Shown in pieces: positions 32,537 through 44,050 of a stretch of 64,000 nt of DNA; position 1 is the stretch's first letter; each line of letters begins with the position of its first letter. Source of the DNA: Oscheius tipulae (taxonomy: Eukaryota > Nematoda > Chromadorea > Rhabditida > Rhabditidae). The stretch is from NCBI GenBank assembly GCA_037178975.1, contig JASJZH010000002.1:5197501-5261500 (forward strand), read 5' to 3'. The notes below the pieces were generated by a model. The model made no database searches. It had not been told where the DNA came from and saw only the letters and a list, made by a program, of their open reading frames with translations. Position numbers and translations under genes: made by a program.

Positions 32537-34240
32537 CTAGGACGGAAGTAGACGTTGTAGGGCGTCGTAGGAACGGATGCTCATCTGATGGTACTTGGAG
32601 AGATGGACGGCGAAACGGGCTCGAGCGTGGAAGGACTGATCGCAGTGGTCGCAATGATACGGCTTCACGTCTGGACCCTTGTTTTGTGGACTAGACAAGA
32701 AGAAGAACTAACCGTTGTGGAAATTGAGATGATCCTCGAGCAGACCGATCGTCTTGAACGCCTTGGAACAGCCGTCAAATGTACAGGCGTGCTTTTTCGC
32801 CCTAACCGTCTCCTTGTAAGCTTTCGAATGAACCTGTGGAAAAAATTAAGAGAAAAAGTGAGAATTCTTACAGCCTTGATATGTTTTTTCAGGTTATACA
32901 GATCTTTCAGTTTCGAACCACATTGTCCGCAGATGAATCCGGCTAAAAAGATTTTCTTTAAGAAAACAACGTCGTCCCCACTGTCTCTTTCGCTGAACTC
33001 TTCCTTCGGAATGGCCTGCAAAGATGGCTGATTGCGCTCCGATTCCTGCTCGCTCAATAGCTCCAAAAGAGAATCGTCCAAATGACTGCTCTCGTCCGGG
33101 TTACCCTCCTGACTCATGGTGTCGTCTTCAGGCGTGACAACTGTAGTCTCTCCTGTCACATCCTCTGAAAAAATGCCACATTTCAAAAATAGAATTGGGC
33201 TGACCATTTTCAGGATCTGGCTCTGAATGCATGGCCGAAAAGTGAGCTTCCAGATCGGGCAGAAGGACCCGAACTTCACAATCGACCATCGGACACTTGA
33301 TTCCCGTCGTATGCGAGCTGGAAATTGTGAAAAACTGACAGGAAGGCACCATACTGTTCGATATGTTGCTCCAGAGCCGGAAAACTGTCTGTCTGGTAGT
33401 CACAGTGGCTGCATTTGTTGAGAGGTTTCGGCTTCTTCGCAGGACGAGATGAATTTGGAGATCCTATTGCGTGACAATCAGCCAGATGACGTCTAAAACG
33501 AGGGAAATTGCATGAAATTTCCAACAATCTCTTGTCGAATGAGAACGGGCAAAAACTTACTTGAGTTGCCTCTTTATTAGCGTAATATTGCAGCCGGGAA
33601 CGGTGCATTTCACTCCAAAAATGTGGTTTTTTACAAAGTGAGATTTCAAATTGTATGGTTTCTGAATACTTGAATGAAAGGCTAGAAACACAAAACAAAC
33701 ATCGAATTCGCTCTTGCAAATGTCACAGACGTGGATCAGTCGATGCACCTCCTTCACGTGTTTTCTCTGCTCGGAAATCGTATTGAAGACACCCTCGCAC
33801 AGTTGGCACTTGAAACGACCTTCTGTATGCCGCGTCAGAATGTGATTTCGGATTTTGCTGGGAAACGGCGCAGTGAAATCACATTCAGGACATCTGAAAT
33901 TTAACTTTTTTTCGAAGAAGAAAATGAACAACTGACTTGTGAACATCTCCTCGCTCTGTTCTTCTTCGTTTGGCGTCGATTCTCCGCAAATCTCGATATT
34001 CCTTGGTTCCTCTAGCCGGCAGCTTACGTTTCCCGTTCCTCCCGCGTGGTACCTCTTCGTCTGGACCTAAAACCAACGCATGAAGCGAGAATTTGAAAGC
34101 AACAACTACCAGGCTCGTCGTTGTCACATTCGGATGAAGACGGACAGTTATCGATGTCTGAAAGTGATTGATTGTTAAAAGAAAGACGAGGGACCTGTAA
34201 TGATAAAGTCCGGATCCAGGGAATTTTCCGACTCTTCCAT
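32537..34240 (-). CDS. C2H2 zinc-finger protein with nine fingers
   Basis: Ten exons (34195-34240, 34110-34157, 33937-34066, 33701-33893, 33561-33661, 33355-33492, 33205-33317, 32872-33164, 32713-32833, 32537-32670) close to 438 residues. An acidic N-terminus and a basic stretch ([14 protein letters not shown], a likely nuclear signal) precede fingers that begin CPECDF, CQLCEG, CDICKS, CTVPGC, CSHCDY and CPMVDC. An acidic Ser-rich linker separates these from CGQCGS, CTFDGC and CDHCDQ. The CxxxxC fingers resemble the TFIIIA type, which can bind RNA as well as DNA. Probably a nuclear nucleic-acid-binding regulator; no orthologue is claimed. One possible 27-30-nt intron near 32970 was left unspliced because it keeps frame. 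Confidence 0.88.
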
Positions 34241-34477
34241 GCATAAAACTTTATAAGCTGCAATACGTGCTTTGCTGAGCTCAAAAGAAATAAGCGGGAG
34301 GATAAACGCTTATAACATCGAGAACGAAGGAAAAGATGAAGTTTTATTGAAAATGGCACGGGAAAGAAAGCCTAGATCTACCTAGCGATGAGAACGTTGA
34401 TAATGTTGATGAACAATCATAGGGACCCGAACTGAGAGCAACAAGGGAAAAAAGCTGTGAATAAAATAGGGAAAAAA

Positions 34478-36772
34478 TTAATCAGAATCGGAACTCGAGG
34501 CGTCTCTGGACAAAAGATCAAAAACGGCGGCTGTTTCGGGCTCCCCGACCTCATCCGGCGGCAAAAGATCCATTTCTTGACAGAGAAGAGCCTGTTCGTC
34601 ATCATTTCTCGCAGTTTTTTTGGGCTGCAGAGCCAGGTTTATAGATTCTCGTCTCTCCTTCTCCTGAATCCCACGTTTCGACTATTTAAAATGACATACC
34701 TTATTCAAACGGCTCTTCGCCCAATCCGGACTCTTTTCCATCATCTGCGTCATGGTTTCTATGGCCGTATTCAATGGATCTAATATGGAAGAAGAGTTCT
34801 CGACACAAAGGCGATTTCTTCTTTTATCACAGTTGGTCTGGATAGAGAGAAGCAGTTCCCCAACTTCATCAGGCACTAGAACTCTCTTTATTTTCCTAAC
34901 CTCTCTTTTACCTTTAAAAGTGTGTAAGTTGAGCATTGCCAAGTGTCTAGGAACTGGCGGAGAGTAGGGCAGAGTGACTAGGCTGAATTTGCGACGACAT
35001 GAAATGTTCGTTGACCATTCCTAAACAGTTTTCCCTGCCATATTTCTCTTTCACTTACGGTGACAATAATGTCATAGGAAATGTTGAATATATCAGGAAA
35101 GGGTCGTCTCTGGACGAGTTCCTTCCCCTCAAGAAGGACTTCTGTTAACGGGGAGACCACTATCAAAACAACATCAGCTCGTTTGATTGAATCTACAAGC
35201 CAGACAGCTGGTCGAGCACCTAGTCGAGAACGTTTTCAAATCATTCCAGGAAAACATACCATGGGAAGTCAAGTCTCGTTGGTCGATGGTCACACGGACG
35301 GAATTGGAGGCTTCCAAATACCGAACGAGCTCCATCACAACGTGAGAATGTTCTTCACAGTCGTCCGAATAGACGACATGAACCTGATCTAAGGCTAGAC
35401 AAAATTCGGATACACTCACCTTTTTTATATCCTGCAGCTCCAACTCAGTTACAGTTGGTCGAATCAAACGCCTTCTCGCGTACAGAATTGAGGAAACTCC
35501 AACGACGAGTATGAGGCAGATTGCTGTGATTTCTAGTGACTATTTGGGGTTTAACCATACCAAGAACCATGAAAACGACCCCGAGACCGGAATCACGAAT
35601 AGTCCGAAGACCTTTCCACGAGAATGAGGCCGCATCTTCCGGTAAAGTAAAGTTGAGATGTGTGTGGGCACAGGTAACACAGCCGGAATCGGTCGGATCA
35701 CAGAGAAGAGAACAGTCGTGACGTTGAATGAACGCGTATACAGAGTATTGGCCTTGAGCAGCATTCTTCCACTGTATTTGACATTTTTCTTTCACAGACT
35801 CACTCACCTTTACTCCCGTCGTCGGATGGACGACCTCATACGAATCGACCTTTTTCGCTCCATTGCCAGACGTATCAAAAACGGTCAACACCACTGACCG
35901 AACTGGAAAGAGTGAGGGTTTGTGATCATCTGCTTACCTTGCTGCTCTTTCGGGTAGGAAACCCTGAACCAGACCCCATCAGTTTCCGTCAAATCTACGA
36001 AGAGAACTGGAGACCATTTGAAATTGGTGTGGTTTTTGGGATCGTAAAACTTGGCAATTGATGGGAAGAGCTGTGTTTCGGGAGGAGATGTAAGGAGGAA
36101 GGTTTCTCTACAATTTTCCATGTTCATCTTTTCGGGATCTCAACTTTACCTGCAGTTTTGAGGATAAACTGTGACGTTTACATAGTACTGGGAAAGACTG
36201 TACAGTCGGAAGCATGTGTAGCCAAAAACTAGGGGGATCTCGGTCTGAGACGGTTCAATAGTCAGACCACGACATGGCCAACGCCAGACACCGTCGACGA
36301 CCATTTTTGAGGCGTCGTGACAGTAAACATCTTCGGAATCAGGAGCATGCAAGCAGTGAAGACGGACAAAAAGGCCCGTGACTTCTGCATGAGCCATTAC
36401 CGAGATGTTGAGCTCGACGTGAGGAAGACTGACAAAGTTATCTCGAATTATCGAGAGACTTACGTATTGGCCGACAGAGTGCTAGCCAGTGGTGAAAGAT
36501 CTATGGTAAGAAGACCCGAAGCGCATGTTGTAGGTTTCGATGAAAACTCTGAAATGGATTGGATTTGAAATTAGCTCCATAAAACTACCTTTTTCCAATG
36601 CATTTTGCTGCAAAATGCACTCTCTCGAACTGTTAAAAATTGTGAAGGAGGGCGTTGAACCCGACGATTTGCCGCGAATATCAACGTCAGAATAGCAAGT
36701 GTCCATTGAGAGGACTTGAGGAAGTGACATATAAATATAAATAAGGAGGACAGTTAGCAGGAGATATTTCAT
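34478..36772 (-). CDS. IL-17 receptor-like protein with SEFIR domain
   Basis: Twelve exons (36589-36772, 36464-36548, 36150-36428, 35938-36107, 35808-35902, 35561-35771, 35420-35532, 35260-35383, 35059-35192, 34912-35020, 34700-34875, 34478-34663) close to 621 residues. A signal peptide (about 1-22) is followed by a roughly 315-residue Cys-rich, N-glycosylatable ectodomain, one transmembrane helix (about residues 345-360, AICLILVVGVSSILYA) and a cytosolic SEFIR domain. The SEFIR domain begins VHVVYSDDCEEHSHVV and contains the conserved VVLIVVSPLTEV strand. C. elegans ILCR-1/ILCR-2 show that nematodes use IL-17 signalling in neurons and immunity. The sixth intron (35533-35560) is only 28 nt. 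The start lies 33 bp after the bS16m stop. Confidence 0.87.
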
Positions 36773-36805
36773 GTTGGATTTGTTTATTTCTGAACGTAAC
36801 TGGAT

Positions 36806-37290
36806 CTAAGAACAGAAACAACTTGCCTGAGGTTCGACTTCCTCTTCTGAAGATCCCTGTTGTGTAGTTGATGCTGCTTGTTGATTGTCCCTTGCTCGAA
36901 TAAATGTCTTCGGATGAATGGGAAAGAGCCCGGAAAGACCTGAAGATTGTTAAATTGCCGGAAAATATACGGTACAAACCTAGCAATTCTAGGACTGGCA
37001 CAGAAATATGTGCGTTTCTCTCTCCAATCCAGTACTTCAGTCGGCCGAAATTTAATGCGACTAGCTTTTCGTTGTTCGTATTTGGCAAGGGGTCAAAAGT
37101 TCCAACCTGTAACAATGGTTTTCTCCGAAGGAAAGAGATTTACCTGCTCGAGAATGTTACTTTCGTAGCGACGACCGAGAGCACGATCAGGGAAGACGCA
37201 AATATGATAGAAGGGGCGGTTTGTACAGCCGAAAAGAGCCAATCCGATTGATGGACGTCCGTAATACTTGGGGATGACCAATTTACGCAT
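36806..37290 (-). CDS. mrps-16: Mitochondrial ribosomal protein bS16m
   Basis: Exons 37144-37290, 36980-37106 and 36806-36939 give 135 residues from the ATG at 37290. The bS16 core is clear: IGLALFGCTNRPFYHI, GTFDPLPNTNNEKLVALNF, YWIGERNAHIS and SGLFPIHP match the animal small-subunit protein closely. The C-terminus is Gln/Ser/Glu-rich. The open frame continues upstream to an acceptor at 37335 (cgtttcag) with an Arg-rich reading suited to a mitochondrial leader, so an extra 5' exon may exist. The protein is a structural component of the mitochondrial small ribosomal subunit. Its AATAAA (36788-36783) lies just 11 bp before the IL-17R ATG. Confidence 0.93.
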
Positions 37291-37924
37291 TCTTTTTTGA
37301 CAATCCGCGCGGCATAAGCGCCTCGGAAGTTCTGAAACGGGAATATTTTTTTAGGAACAGAGAGAAGATGGAAATAATGAAGAACAACGAGAATTGGGAT
37401 AAAGGAAAATGAGAAACCTTTCCGCCATTTTTTTATTATCTGCATTTCAAAAAACATGGCCTTGGAACTTCTCCATTCTTTCCAAATTGTCCTCTCTTTA
37501 CTCTTTATCGAACACGGATAAAGCGCTTCTGGAACTGTCCAGAAACATGACCAAGTGTAACCAAACAGATGCATGATTATCACTCTGTTAGCCTCTCTTG
37601 ATTTCTAGAGTCTCATACACAAGTTTCCTAGTACATTTTCAAAAAGAAACGTCTATCGGGTTATTTTCAACGAGAACGCGGCGGTGGCAGTTGTAAATGT
37701 CGCGAATGAACTGCCCCTAACTGCTTTGCTACATTCGTTGCTCTCTGTCCTTGTTTTATATTAATTTTCCTTCAGGTTTTCTAAAGTCCCACTTCTTTTC
37801 CGAGAAAACCTTTGTCTTCGCTTGACTCTTGATTTATTTTGTTCGTTTACTGCATTCGTTTAGTAGGGAAACCTTTTTCTTCACTGTGTCATCTTTTCGA
37901 ATTAGTGATCTGTGTTTTTCAGCT

Positions 37925-39190
37925 ATGGCGGATACAACTGGCACGACGACCAAGCCTTCTGAAGCCGTATTACGACCGTCGCTTCTATCAGCCAAAGCTG
38001 ATGCCATGTGGACAGCCAGTGAGTTTCTTCCCCAGTTTTCTTGTAACTTCTCTATCTAGGCAAGGAACAATTCCAAAACTCGGGTAAGATCATATCGATG
38101 GGAGCCATCAAGTTGAAGACGAAGACGTTCTCCGAAGTATCGGCCAACACGAAGAAGGACGAAGAAGTCAGCGACGCCGTGAAGCCCAAGTTCATTTTCG
38201 GTCAAAATGTCGCCTCCCGACTCATACAGAGCGGACAGCCACCGAAAGAAGACGCTGGAGAAGAGACCAAGAAGACGGGAGATTTGTTCAAATCGGGCGA
38301 GAAGAATGCCATCAAAGCTCAGGTTTGTTTGATTTGTACCATTTCTCTAGAAACTTGCTCGTGCTCAGACTTTCGAGGATTTCAAGAAAGAGGCAGCGTT
38401 GGTGGCCGCGAAGGAAAAGGACGAACACGAGAAAAATCTGCCAACAACGAGCGTGATCGAGGTCAAGACGGGCGAGGAGGAAGATCATGTTCTCTTCCAA
38501 ACGGGCTGCAAGCTACACGTCTTCGACAAGCAGCAGAAGAACTGGATTGAAAAAGGAATGGCAGTCATGAAGATCAGCAAGCGGTACGAGGAGGAGGAAG
38601 AACACTTCCGGATCAGTAAGTTTTCAGCCCTTTTTTCAAGACTCTATTTTCAGTTGCTCGTACTACCGGCATTCACAAGCTGGTAATCAACTCGCCCATC
38701 TTCGCAGACATGATCCTGGAACGAGTCGACCAAAAGAGGCTCAAGATCAGCGCCATGGGAGCCGACGAACCGCCGTCACTGCAGATTTTTCTTGTCACAT
38801 TCAGTTTTACGGTATGTTTTTGACTCTTGTCGCTGTAATAAATCCAAAACTTTAGAACTCTGAGCTGTCGATTGACGGTGCTTGGAGCACGCTCCAGAAT
38901 CTGATCAACAAGTGCAAACAGGACAGTAAGAACAGAAAACGCAAAGCTTCCGAGGTCGAGCAGGTGAACGAAGTCGAAGCCAAAATGGAGAAGACCGACA
39001 TCGACGATTCCGATCAGGAAGGAGGCAAAGTACGACAATTCTCCACGCGTTTCCCTATTATTAGAAGTTTCAGACCGGTGGCTTCGAAGACGAACAGTCT
39101 GTTTCGTCTGTCGAGCCCTCCGATGCCCAGGATCCCGCTCTCGAGACGGATGGACAGACCACTTCGGATGCCGGCACGGACAGCAACTAG
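37925..39190 (+). CDS. RanBP3-like Ran-binding protein
   Basis: Six exons (37925-38018, 38060-38322, 38369-38615, 38654-38811, 38856-39029, 39074-39190) close to 350 residues. The N-terminal half is charged and unstructured, with the RanBP3 signature KFIFGQNVASRL at about residues 75-86. The RanBD1 domain (about 160-275) contains TGEEEDHVLFQTGCKL, WIEKGMAVMKI and HKLVINSPIF. A nuclear-type basic motif (NRKRKAS) and an acidic, Ser/Thr-rich tail follow. RanBP3 is a nuclear cofactor of CRM1-mediated export that binds Ran-GTP. The protein is shorter than vertebrate RanBP3 (about 560 residues) because the N-terminal and tail regions are reduced. Introns are 39-46 nt. Confidence 0.92.
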
Positions 39191-40076
39191 AAACGATTTT
39201 CTACCCATCTTTACAAACTTGTCAGTTTACATTTCCCGATGTATCGTGATCTCTCTATTCATTTCACCTGATTTTAGTCTTGTAGTATGTATTCAGTAAA
39301 GTTGAACGCAAAGAGCAACTACAACAGGCTAGTCTAGTAGATAGAATCGCAGAGAGTGTCAGAATGGAGAACAAAGGGATCCAGAACAGCGGAGACAGGA
39401 CAAGAAGAGGTTTCGCAGAGGAACGACAGAGAACACGAGAGTTCAGAAAAAAGGAAGAGACTGGAGACCCGAGAAGAATAAACAAGAATATAGTCGAGAA
39501 GTTCAAGAAGGGAAGACTAGAAAAGGACCGACAAGAAAAGAACACAAGAAAGAACGAAGGTTTCACGACTACATCTATAGTTTTGTATTGCGAAACGCTA
39601 CAACTTTACAAAATACAGCTTAGGTGAAAAATCAACGAAACACTGAGAAAACTAGGTGAAATGGTGCCTTTCGCAAGACTTCACGATATTTCACGACAGT
39701 TCTTATAATTAGAAACGAGAGAAGAAATGTTCTGTTCCTCATAGAAAGATCATTCGAATTAATGAAAATGACGCATTGACTAGTGCTCACATGTCAACTC
39801 TAATCTAGTATGACTTGATAGAAAAGGCTACACGATTTCTGTCAAAATTTATCCCAGATTAGAGTTTACATGTGCAACAGACGCCTCTTGTAAATTGTAA
39901 AGGTAGGATTCTTCAGCTTCTCTATTTCCTGTTCCAAAAATGTTTTACTCCCACCAAGCTCCAAGCTTACAATAACTCAAAAACTGCTATCGAATTCTGT
40001 AGAAACCAGCAAGTCAATATGTTACACATTAAAGCTTCTCGTCTTGTATTGCATAGATTGAAAATGGAGTTCGAAG
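39191..40076. other. Convergent gap with purine-rich tract and repeat copy
   Basis: Lies between the RanBP3-like stop (+) and the ALP-like stop (-). The plus-strand frame at 39364-39627 is a purine-rich tract (Arg/Lys/Glu codons) without domain support. The repeat at 39788-39910 is the only clear element. Confidence 0.5.
39788..39910 (-). repeat. Dispersed palindromic repeat, copy 2
   Basis: The inverse-orientation copy of the family at 22989 and 51540. Its arms at 39788-39806 and 39856-39874 are complementary at 18 of 19 positions, with core gaaaaggctacacgatttctg. A flank with the shared tcctaccttta block lies at about 39891-39907 on the minus strand. This is the most perfect palindrome of the three and lacks the long tail shared by the others. 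Confidence 0.8.
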
Positions 40077-41867
40077 TTAGTGAACAGGCTCTCCGACAGC
40101 TTGGCTTATTCTCTTGAACGAAGAGCTCTGGGTGGGAGTCGTTGGTCGCTTGAAGTCACCTTCCTCAATTAGCTGAAAAAATTTTTTTTAGATCAACGAT
40201 CACAAAACCCACTCTCTTAGTAGCAGAAGTAAGATAAGCGGGTGTTTTTGAGCTCAACGGAGCATCGACATTCTGACCGGTCTGTTGAGAGAACTGTTCT
40301 GCACAGGCTTCAGTAGAGTACAGATTCATGGGAGAGTTGTACTGAAGATGGTGGACAGAGGCATTGGGAGAGAGCTGAGAACGGGTACGGGGAGATGGAG
40401 TATGGTAGAAAATCTTGGTTCCACCGGGAGAGACGCTACTCTGATGACCCATCGGAATTGGAGAGGTAGTGTTGATAAAGGTCTGCTGGTTCAGCGGAGT
40501 ACCTCCAGAGCCGACTCCGAAAGGCTTCGTGGTCATTCCGTCGTTGAAACTGAAGTGAGAGCTTTTACTGTATCCGCATCCAGTAACCTGTAACTCTGAG
40601 GAGCTTTGGCTCCTCTGACATTTCCATTGGCAATGTATTCATTAGCTCCTCCAAATCCAGTAGCTGAACTGTTATTGTTGTTAGCTCCGCCAAAAGGAGC
40701 TCCAGTTCCGCTGTGACTGTAGCTCTGTGTGCTATAACTCTCATTCTTCAAGGGACCAACTGACAGCTGAAAGAACTCTCTTTTTCTGACAGAAGACACG
40801 CCCACTTCGGCCTGTCTGTCTCTGTTCCAGCCGCTGTTCTTCATGCTGGTCGTGTAGGAGGACGGGCTGTGGAAGTTTCGTCCCGGATCGCTCTGGTAGT
40901 TGCTTCTCATTTCAGTGCTGTAACCTTGCATGCGTTTTGAAATGAAAATGCAAACCTCTGACTCTGATAGCTATTCTTATTGACGCCAGAACTGAAAGAC
41001 TACGGTTTATTCGGATCAGACAATGGAAAGAGACTAGTTCACTGGTACCTGAAAGGCGAGTGTTGGATGGGAATATTGCGCTCGCCGTGACTGCCTCCGG
41101 TGGTCGAGGAGGAGTAGTTGTAATTGTTCTGACGACTCTCGGAGTATCCGGTCATTGGAAGAGCCGGACGGCTCCACTGATTCGAGGCCGACGTGTTCGA
41201 GAAGGCTCTCTGACTGGAGAGACCGGCTGGAATCTCCTCGACAAAGAGCTTGTTGTCCTTTTCGGTCAGTGTCCATGGCAGACAAGTATGCGAGGTGACA
41301 AATCTGAAAATGCTCCATAATGCTCGAAGATCGATCTGCCATTGACAAATCCCCGTAGAGAACACAGCTGCCAATGGCCAGCGGTTCCGGCTTGCATCAC
41401 CAAGCGCAATGTCAAACAAAAACTCTGATTAATGACATGTACACGTTGATCAACAGACCAGGAGTTCGCAAACAAACTTGTTTTCAGAATTCTGTGGCGT
41501 CTTCTTTTGCTATCTGCTATCTCGTAGGCGATGTCCACATATACTTTGCTGATATGCCTCCCAACGATTATCCATCTTACCTCTTCAAGCTGAAGGTGAT
41601 CTCCAAGCGAGCGGAATCGGCAGTCCGTTGGGCATCATTAAAGTCGGCGAATCGCCGATCGAAAATGGAAACGACCTCGTCTCCAGTTCGGAGCCCGGCC
41701 TTTTCTGATAGCGAGTCCTTTTCCACCTGTATTTATATCTTTGTTCTCCAGACAAGCTTTCTTACCGAAGCCACAATGATCTCGTTTCCTCGGCGACCAA
41801 GGGAGAATCCCCATCGGATGGAGGTGTCGCTGCGGTTCATGCGCACGGAGATGGTCTCGTACGACAT
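40077..41867 (-). CDS. ALP/ZASP-type PDZ protein (no LIM domains)
   Basis: Seven exons (41766-41867, 41581-41726, 41049-41303, 40956-40991, 40588-40917, 40213-40549, 40077-40172) close to 433 residues. Residues 1-84 form a PDZ domain with carboxylate-binding loop WGFSLG and the motif LSEKAGLRTGDEVVSI. A long Ser/Asn/Gly/Tyr-rich linker follows. A ZASP-like motif (LQYNSPMNLYSTEACAEQF, about residues 355-375) precedes a Thr/Ser-rich C-terminus. No LIM domain follows in the window, so this is the short ALP-like form; C. elegans alp-1 makes both LIM-less and LIM-bearing products. The family anchors alpha-actinin at dense bodies and Z-discs of muscle. The second intron is 277 nt. Confidence 0.85.
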
Positions 41868-42737
41868 TTCTGGAGGCTTGTTGTTGAAAAGAAGTGTGGG
41901 CCGAATGGAAGAGGGATCTACACATGTTCTTTATGACAAGCACGCGGCTCATTTCAAGCAGCTGGAGCGGGGAAAACTATATCAAATGGTTTGGAGAGGA
42001 TACAAATGGGACTGGAGTAAAGAGAGGAGAGGCAAGGGGTGTACTTCGCGGCTGGCCCACGCAACAACTGATCCCAAGCAAAAATAGCTGCGATAACATT
42101 TCTGCTGTTTTCTACTCGTCAACGCAGGGAATCCTAGCAGATTGACAGGTTTTATGAATTCAAATAAAACACAACAACCCAGGTAAACATTGGAAAGTCA
42201 TTTGAACTGATTAGTCTTCAAGCATCGCAAGCATTCTTTGTCAAGAGGCGTCTAGCTAAAGATCGTTCTATTCGGGTGTTGAAGGCAAAGATTTTTATGA
42301 AAAAATCTGATAGAGGGAGCACTTGCCGAGTGCATTCTCGTCGACTAGTCAGGCTTGCTTTTTCTTGCTTGTGCCAACTGCCTCGTCGGCGCCTCTCTCA
42401 AAACAAAATGCTGTTGAAGAGCAGAGATGAGGAAGAAGAAAATTGGGAGTCAAGTGTTTTTGTCTTTATGAGCCTGTTTGGAAATAAATAGTGAACATTT
42501 TCAGCTCCCAGTGAGCTGAATCTGATATTTCAGGGCTTAGTTTTGACATGCCATGTTCCCTATGAATTCTGGATTAAAGCTTTCACTGTTTACATTGAAA
42601 AAAACTACTTTTTGTTCTCAGAGATGGCAGTTCAGTGCCAGATCGTAGTTTCATGGCTCTCCCACCGTTTCGTCTCGCCCATAACCCGATCTGAATTCCT
42701 TTAAATAGTCTCGTTCTCGCTACTCAATATCAAACAA
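41868..42737. other. Divergent intergenic region
   Basis: Between the ALP-like start (-) and the small secreted protein start (+), so it should contain both promoters. A plus-strand frame at 42276-42491 has no recognisable features. A TATA-like tttaaatag lies at about 42701-42709, some 30-40 bp before the secreted-protein ATG. Confidence 0.4.
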
Positions 42738-43084
42738 ATGCGCCTTTTCCTCTTCATCGCTCTGCTCGGATGCCTGGCTGCTTTGGCTATTGCCCACAAG
42801 GTAATACTTCAGTCAGGCAACAGAAAGTCACCTCTTAGGGCGAGCATAAGGACGGAGAGCACCACAAGGAAGCCGGAGTTAAGCGTGAGCACCGCGAGCG
42901 CAAGACCAGGAGTGCTGTGGTCGCTCCAGTTGAGGAGAGGAAGAAAGAAGGAGAGAAGACACACGCCAAACACGGCAAGGGAGAGCACCCCAAGGGCAGA
43001 CCTCATCACGGAAAGAGAGGGCACAAGGGAGAACGCGGACACGGAAGGAAGGGAGATACTTCCACCGCCGCATCTGTTGTCTAA
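42738..43084 (+). CDS. Small secreted His/Lys/Gly-rich protein
   Basis: Two exons (42738-42800, 42839-43084) give 102 residues. The first exon is an almost ideal signal peptide (MRLFLFIALLGCLAALAIA). The mature part is about 80 residues, strongly basic, built from Lys, His, Glu, Arg and Gly with repeated G-E-H, K-G-x-x-G and H-G-K patterns, no cysteine and no predicted fold. I recognise no family. Possibilities are a cuticle or surface component, a metal-binding or cationic host-defence peptide, or a prohormone: dibasic pairs occur, but no regular cleavage-repeat pattern is seen. The gene was invisible to frame scans because of its 38-nt intron. Confidence 0.72.
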
Positions 43085-44050
43085 ATCTTGATAATTGCAT
43101 AAACGTTTCACATAAGCTTGGGAAGACACGTTTAAAATCTAACCTCTCCGACATCATCTTGGCAGGCTTCTTAGCATTCAAGCAAAGTACCTCCTTACCG
43201 TCTCAGAAAAAGTTTTCGTATAGCTTCAGACTGAGCAGAAGGACTGACTACAGTCTGTAGAAATCGGGAACATCAGGTCATTGAGCTCCAGTGGAGTCAA
43301 ACAGGACGTCATTCTTGCACTGTTGCCGAATCTACTTAGAGGAGAGCAACAACATCGAGACTATTGAATTTACACCGACATACAATAGATGTTCGGTCTG
43401 CTTCAACAAGTTTCCTTTGTTGCATTGCCTTTACCTCGTTTTGTCAATCGAGATGTTCGTTCTCATACATTATATAGAGACTCCTGAAATCATAAAGTGC
43501 CAGTTTCCAAAACAGAAATAGAGTGTTCGTTTACATACCGACCCGATTTCCTGGATTACGATCGTGTTTTCGTCTAGGTTTCATACAGGCCACACAATGT
43601 TTGCCCTGTTTCTAAAACCACCCCTCCTTCTATTTTTTTCCCAGTAGAGATGAGGGTTCAGTCTCGTGGTGCTGTTCAGTCAGCCGTGTCGGACACAATC
43701 CCGCCTTTCCGGTTCTTTCACTTACTCATCCCACCGGTACAATAGGCAAAGAAGGGTCATAACAGGAAGAGACCGAGTCTGTCAATCCTTCTGTTTGAGG
43801 ATCAGCGGATGTTCTCTCCCTGTCCGACCTCTAGTCGATCACTGTGCGCACCCGAAAATCGTCCGATCATCGGGTCATTTTGCGACTTCCGAAACTTTGT
43901 CTGTTCTCGACCCATAGATCAACAAACGGTCTTCCTCCCGACAATAGTTGTTTTTCCAATGATAAGAATCTCCTAACCAGTGTCTTTCAAACTCGTCTTC
44001 AAAAGAACTATAGACATATTCCTCTTGTTGTTTTCAGACCCAGCTACACA
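43085..44050. other. Intergenic, no gene recognised
   Basis: Plus-strand frames at 43291-43521 and 43666-43917 are unsupported. The 3' part, with pyrimidine runs close to 44051, should contain the promoter or splice-leader acceptor of the first CLN3 gene (ttttcagacccagctacacaATG). Confidence 0.4.

Noticed and set aside
39364-39627. Arg/Lys/Glu-rich 87-codon frame
   Set aside because: Purine-rich low-complexity tract; no splice context or homology.
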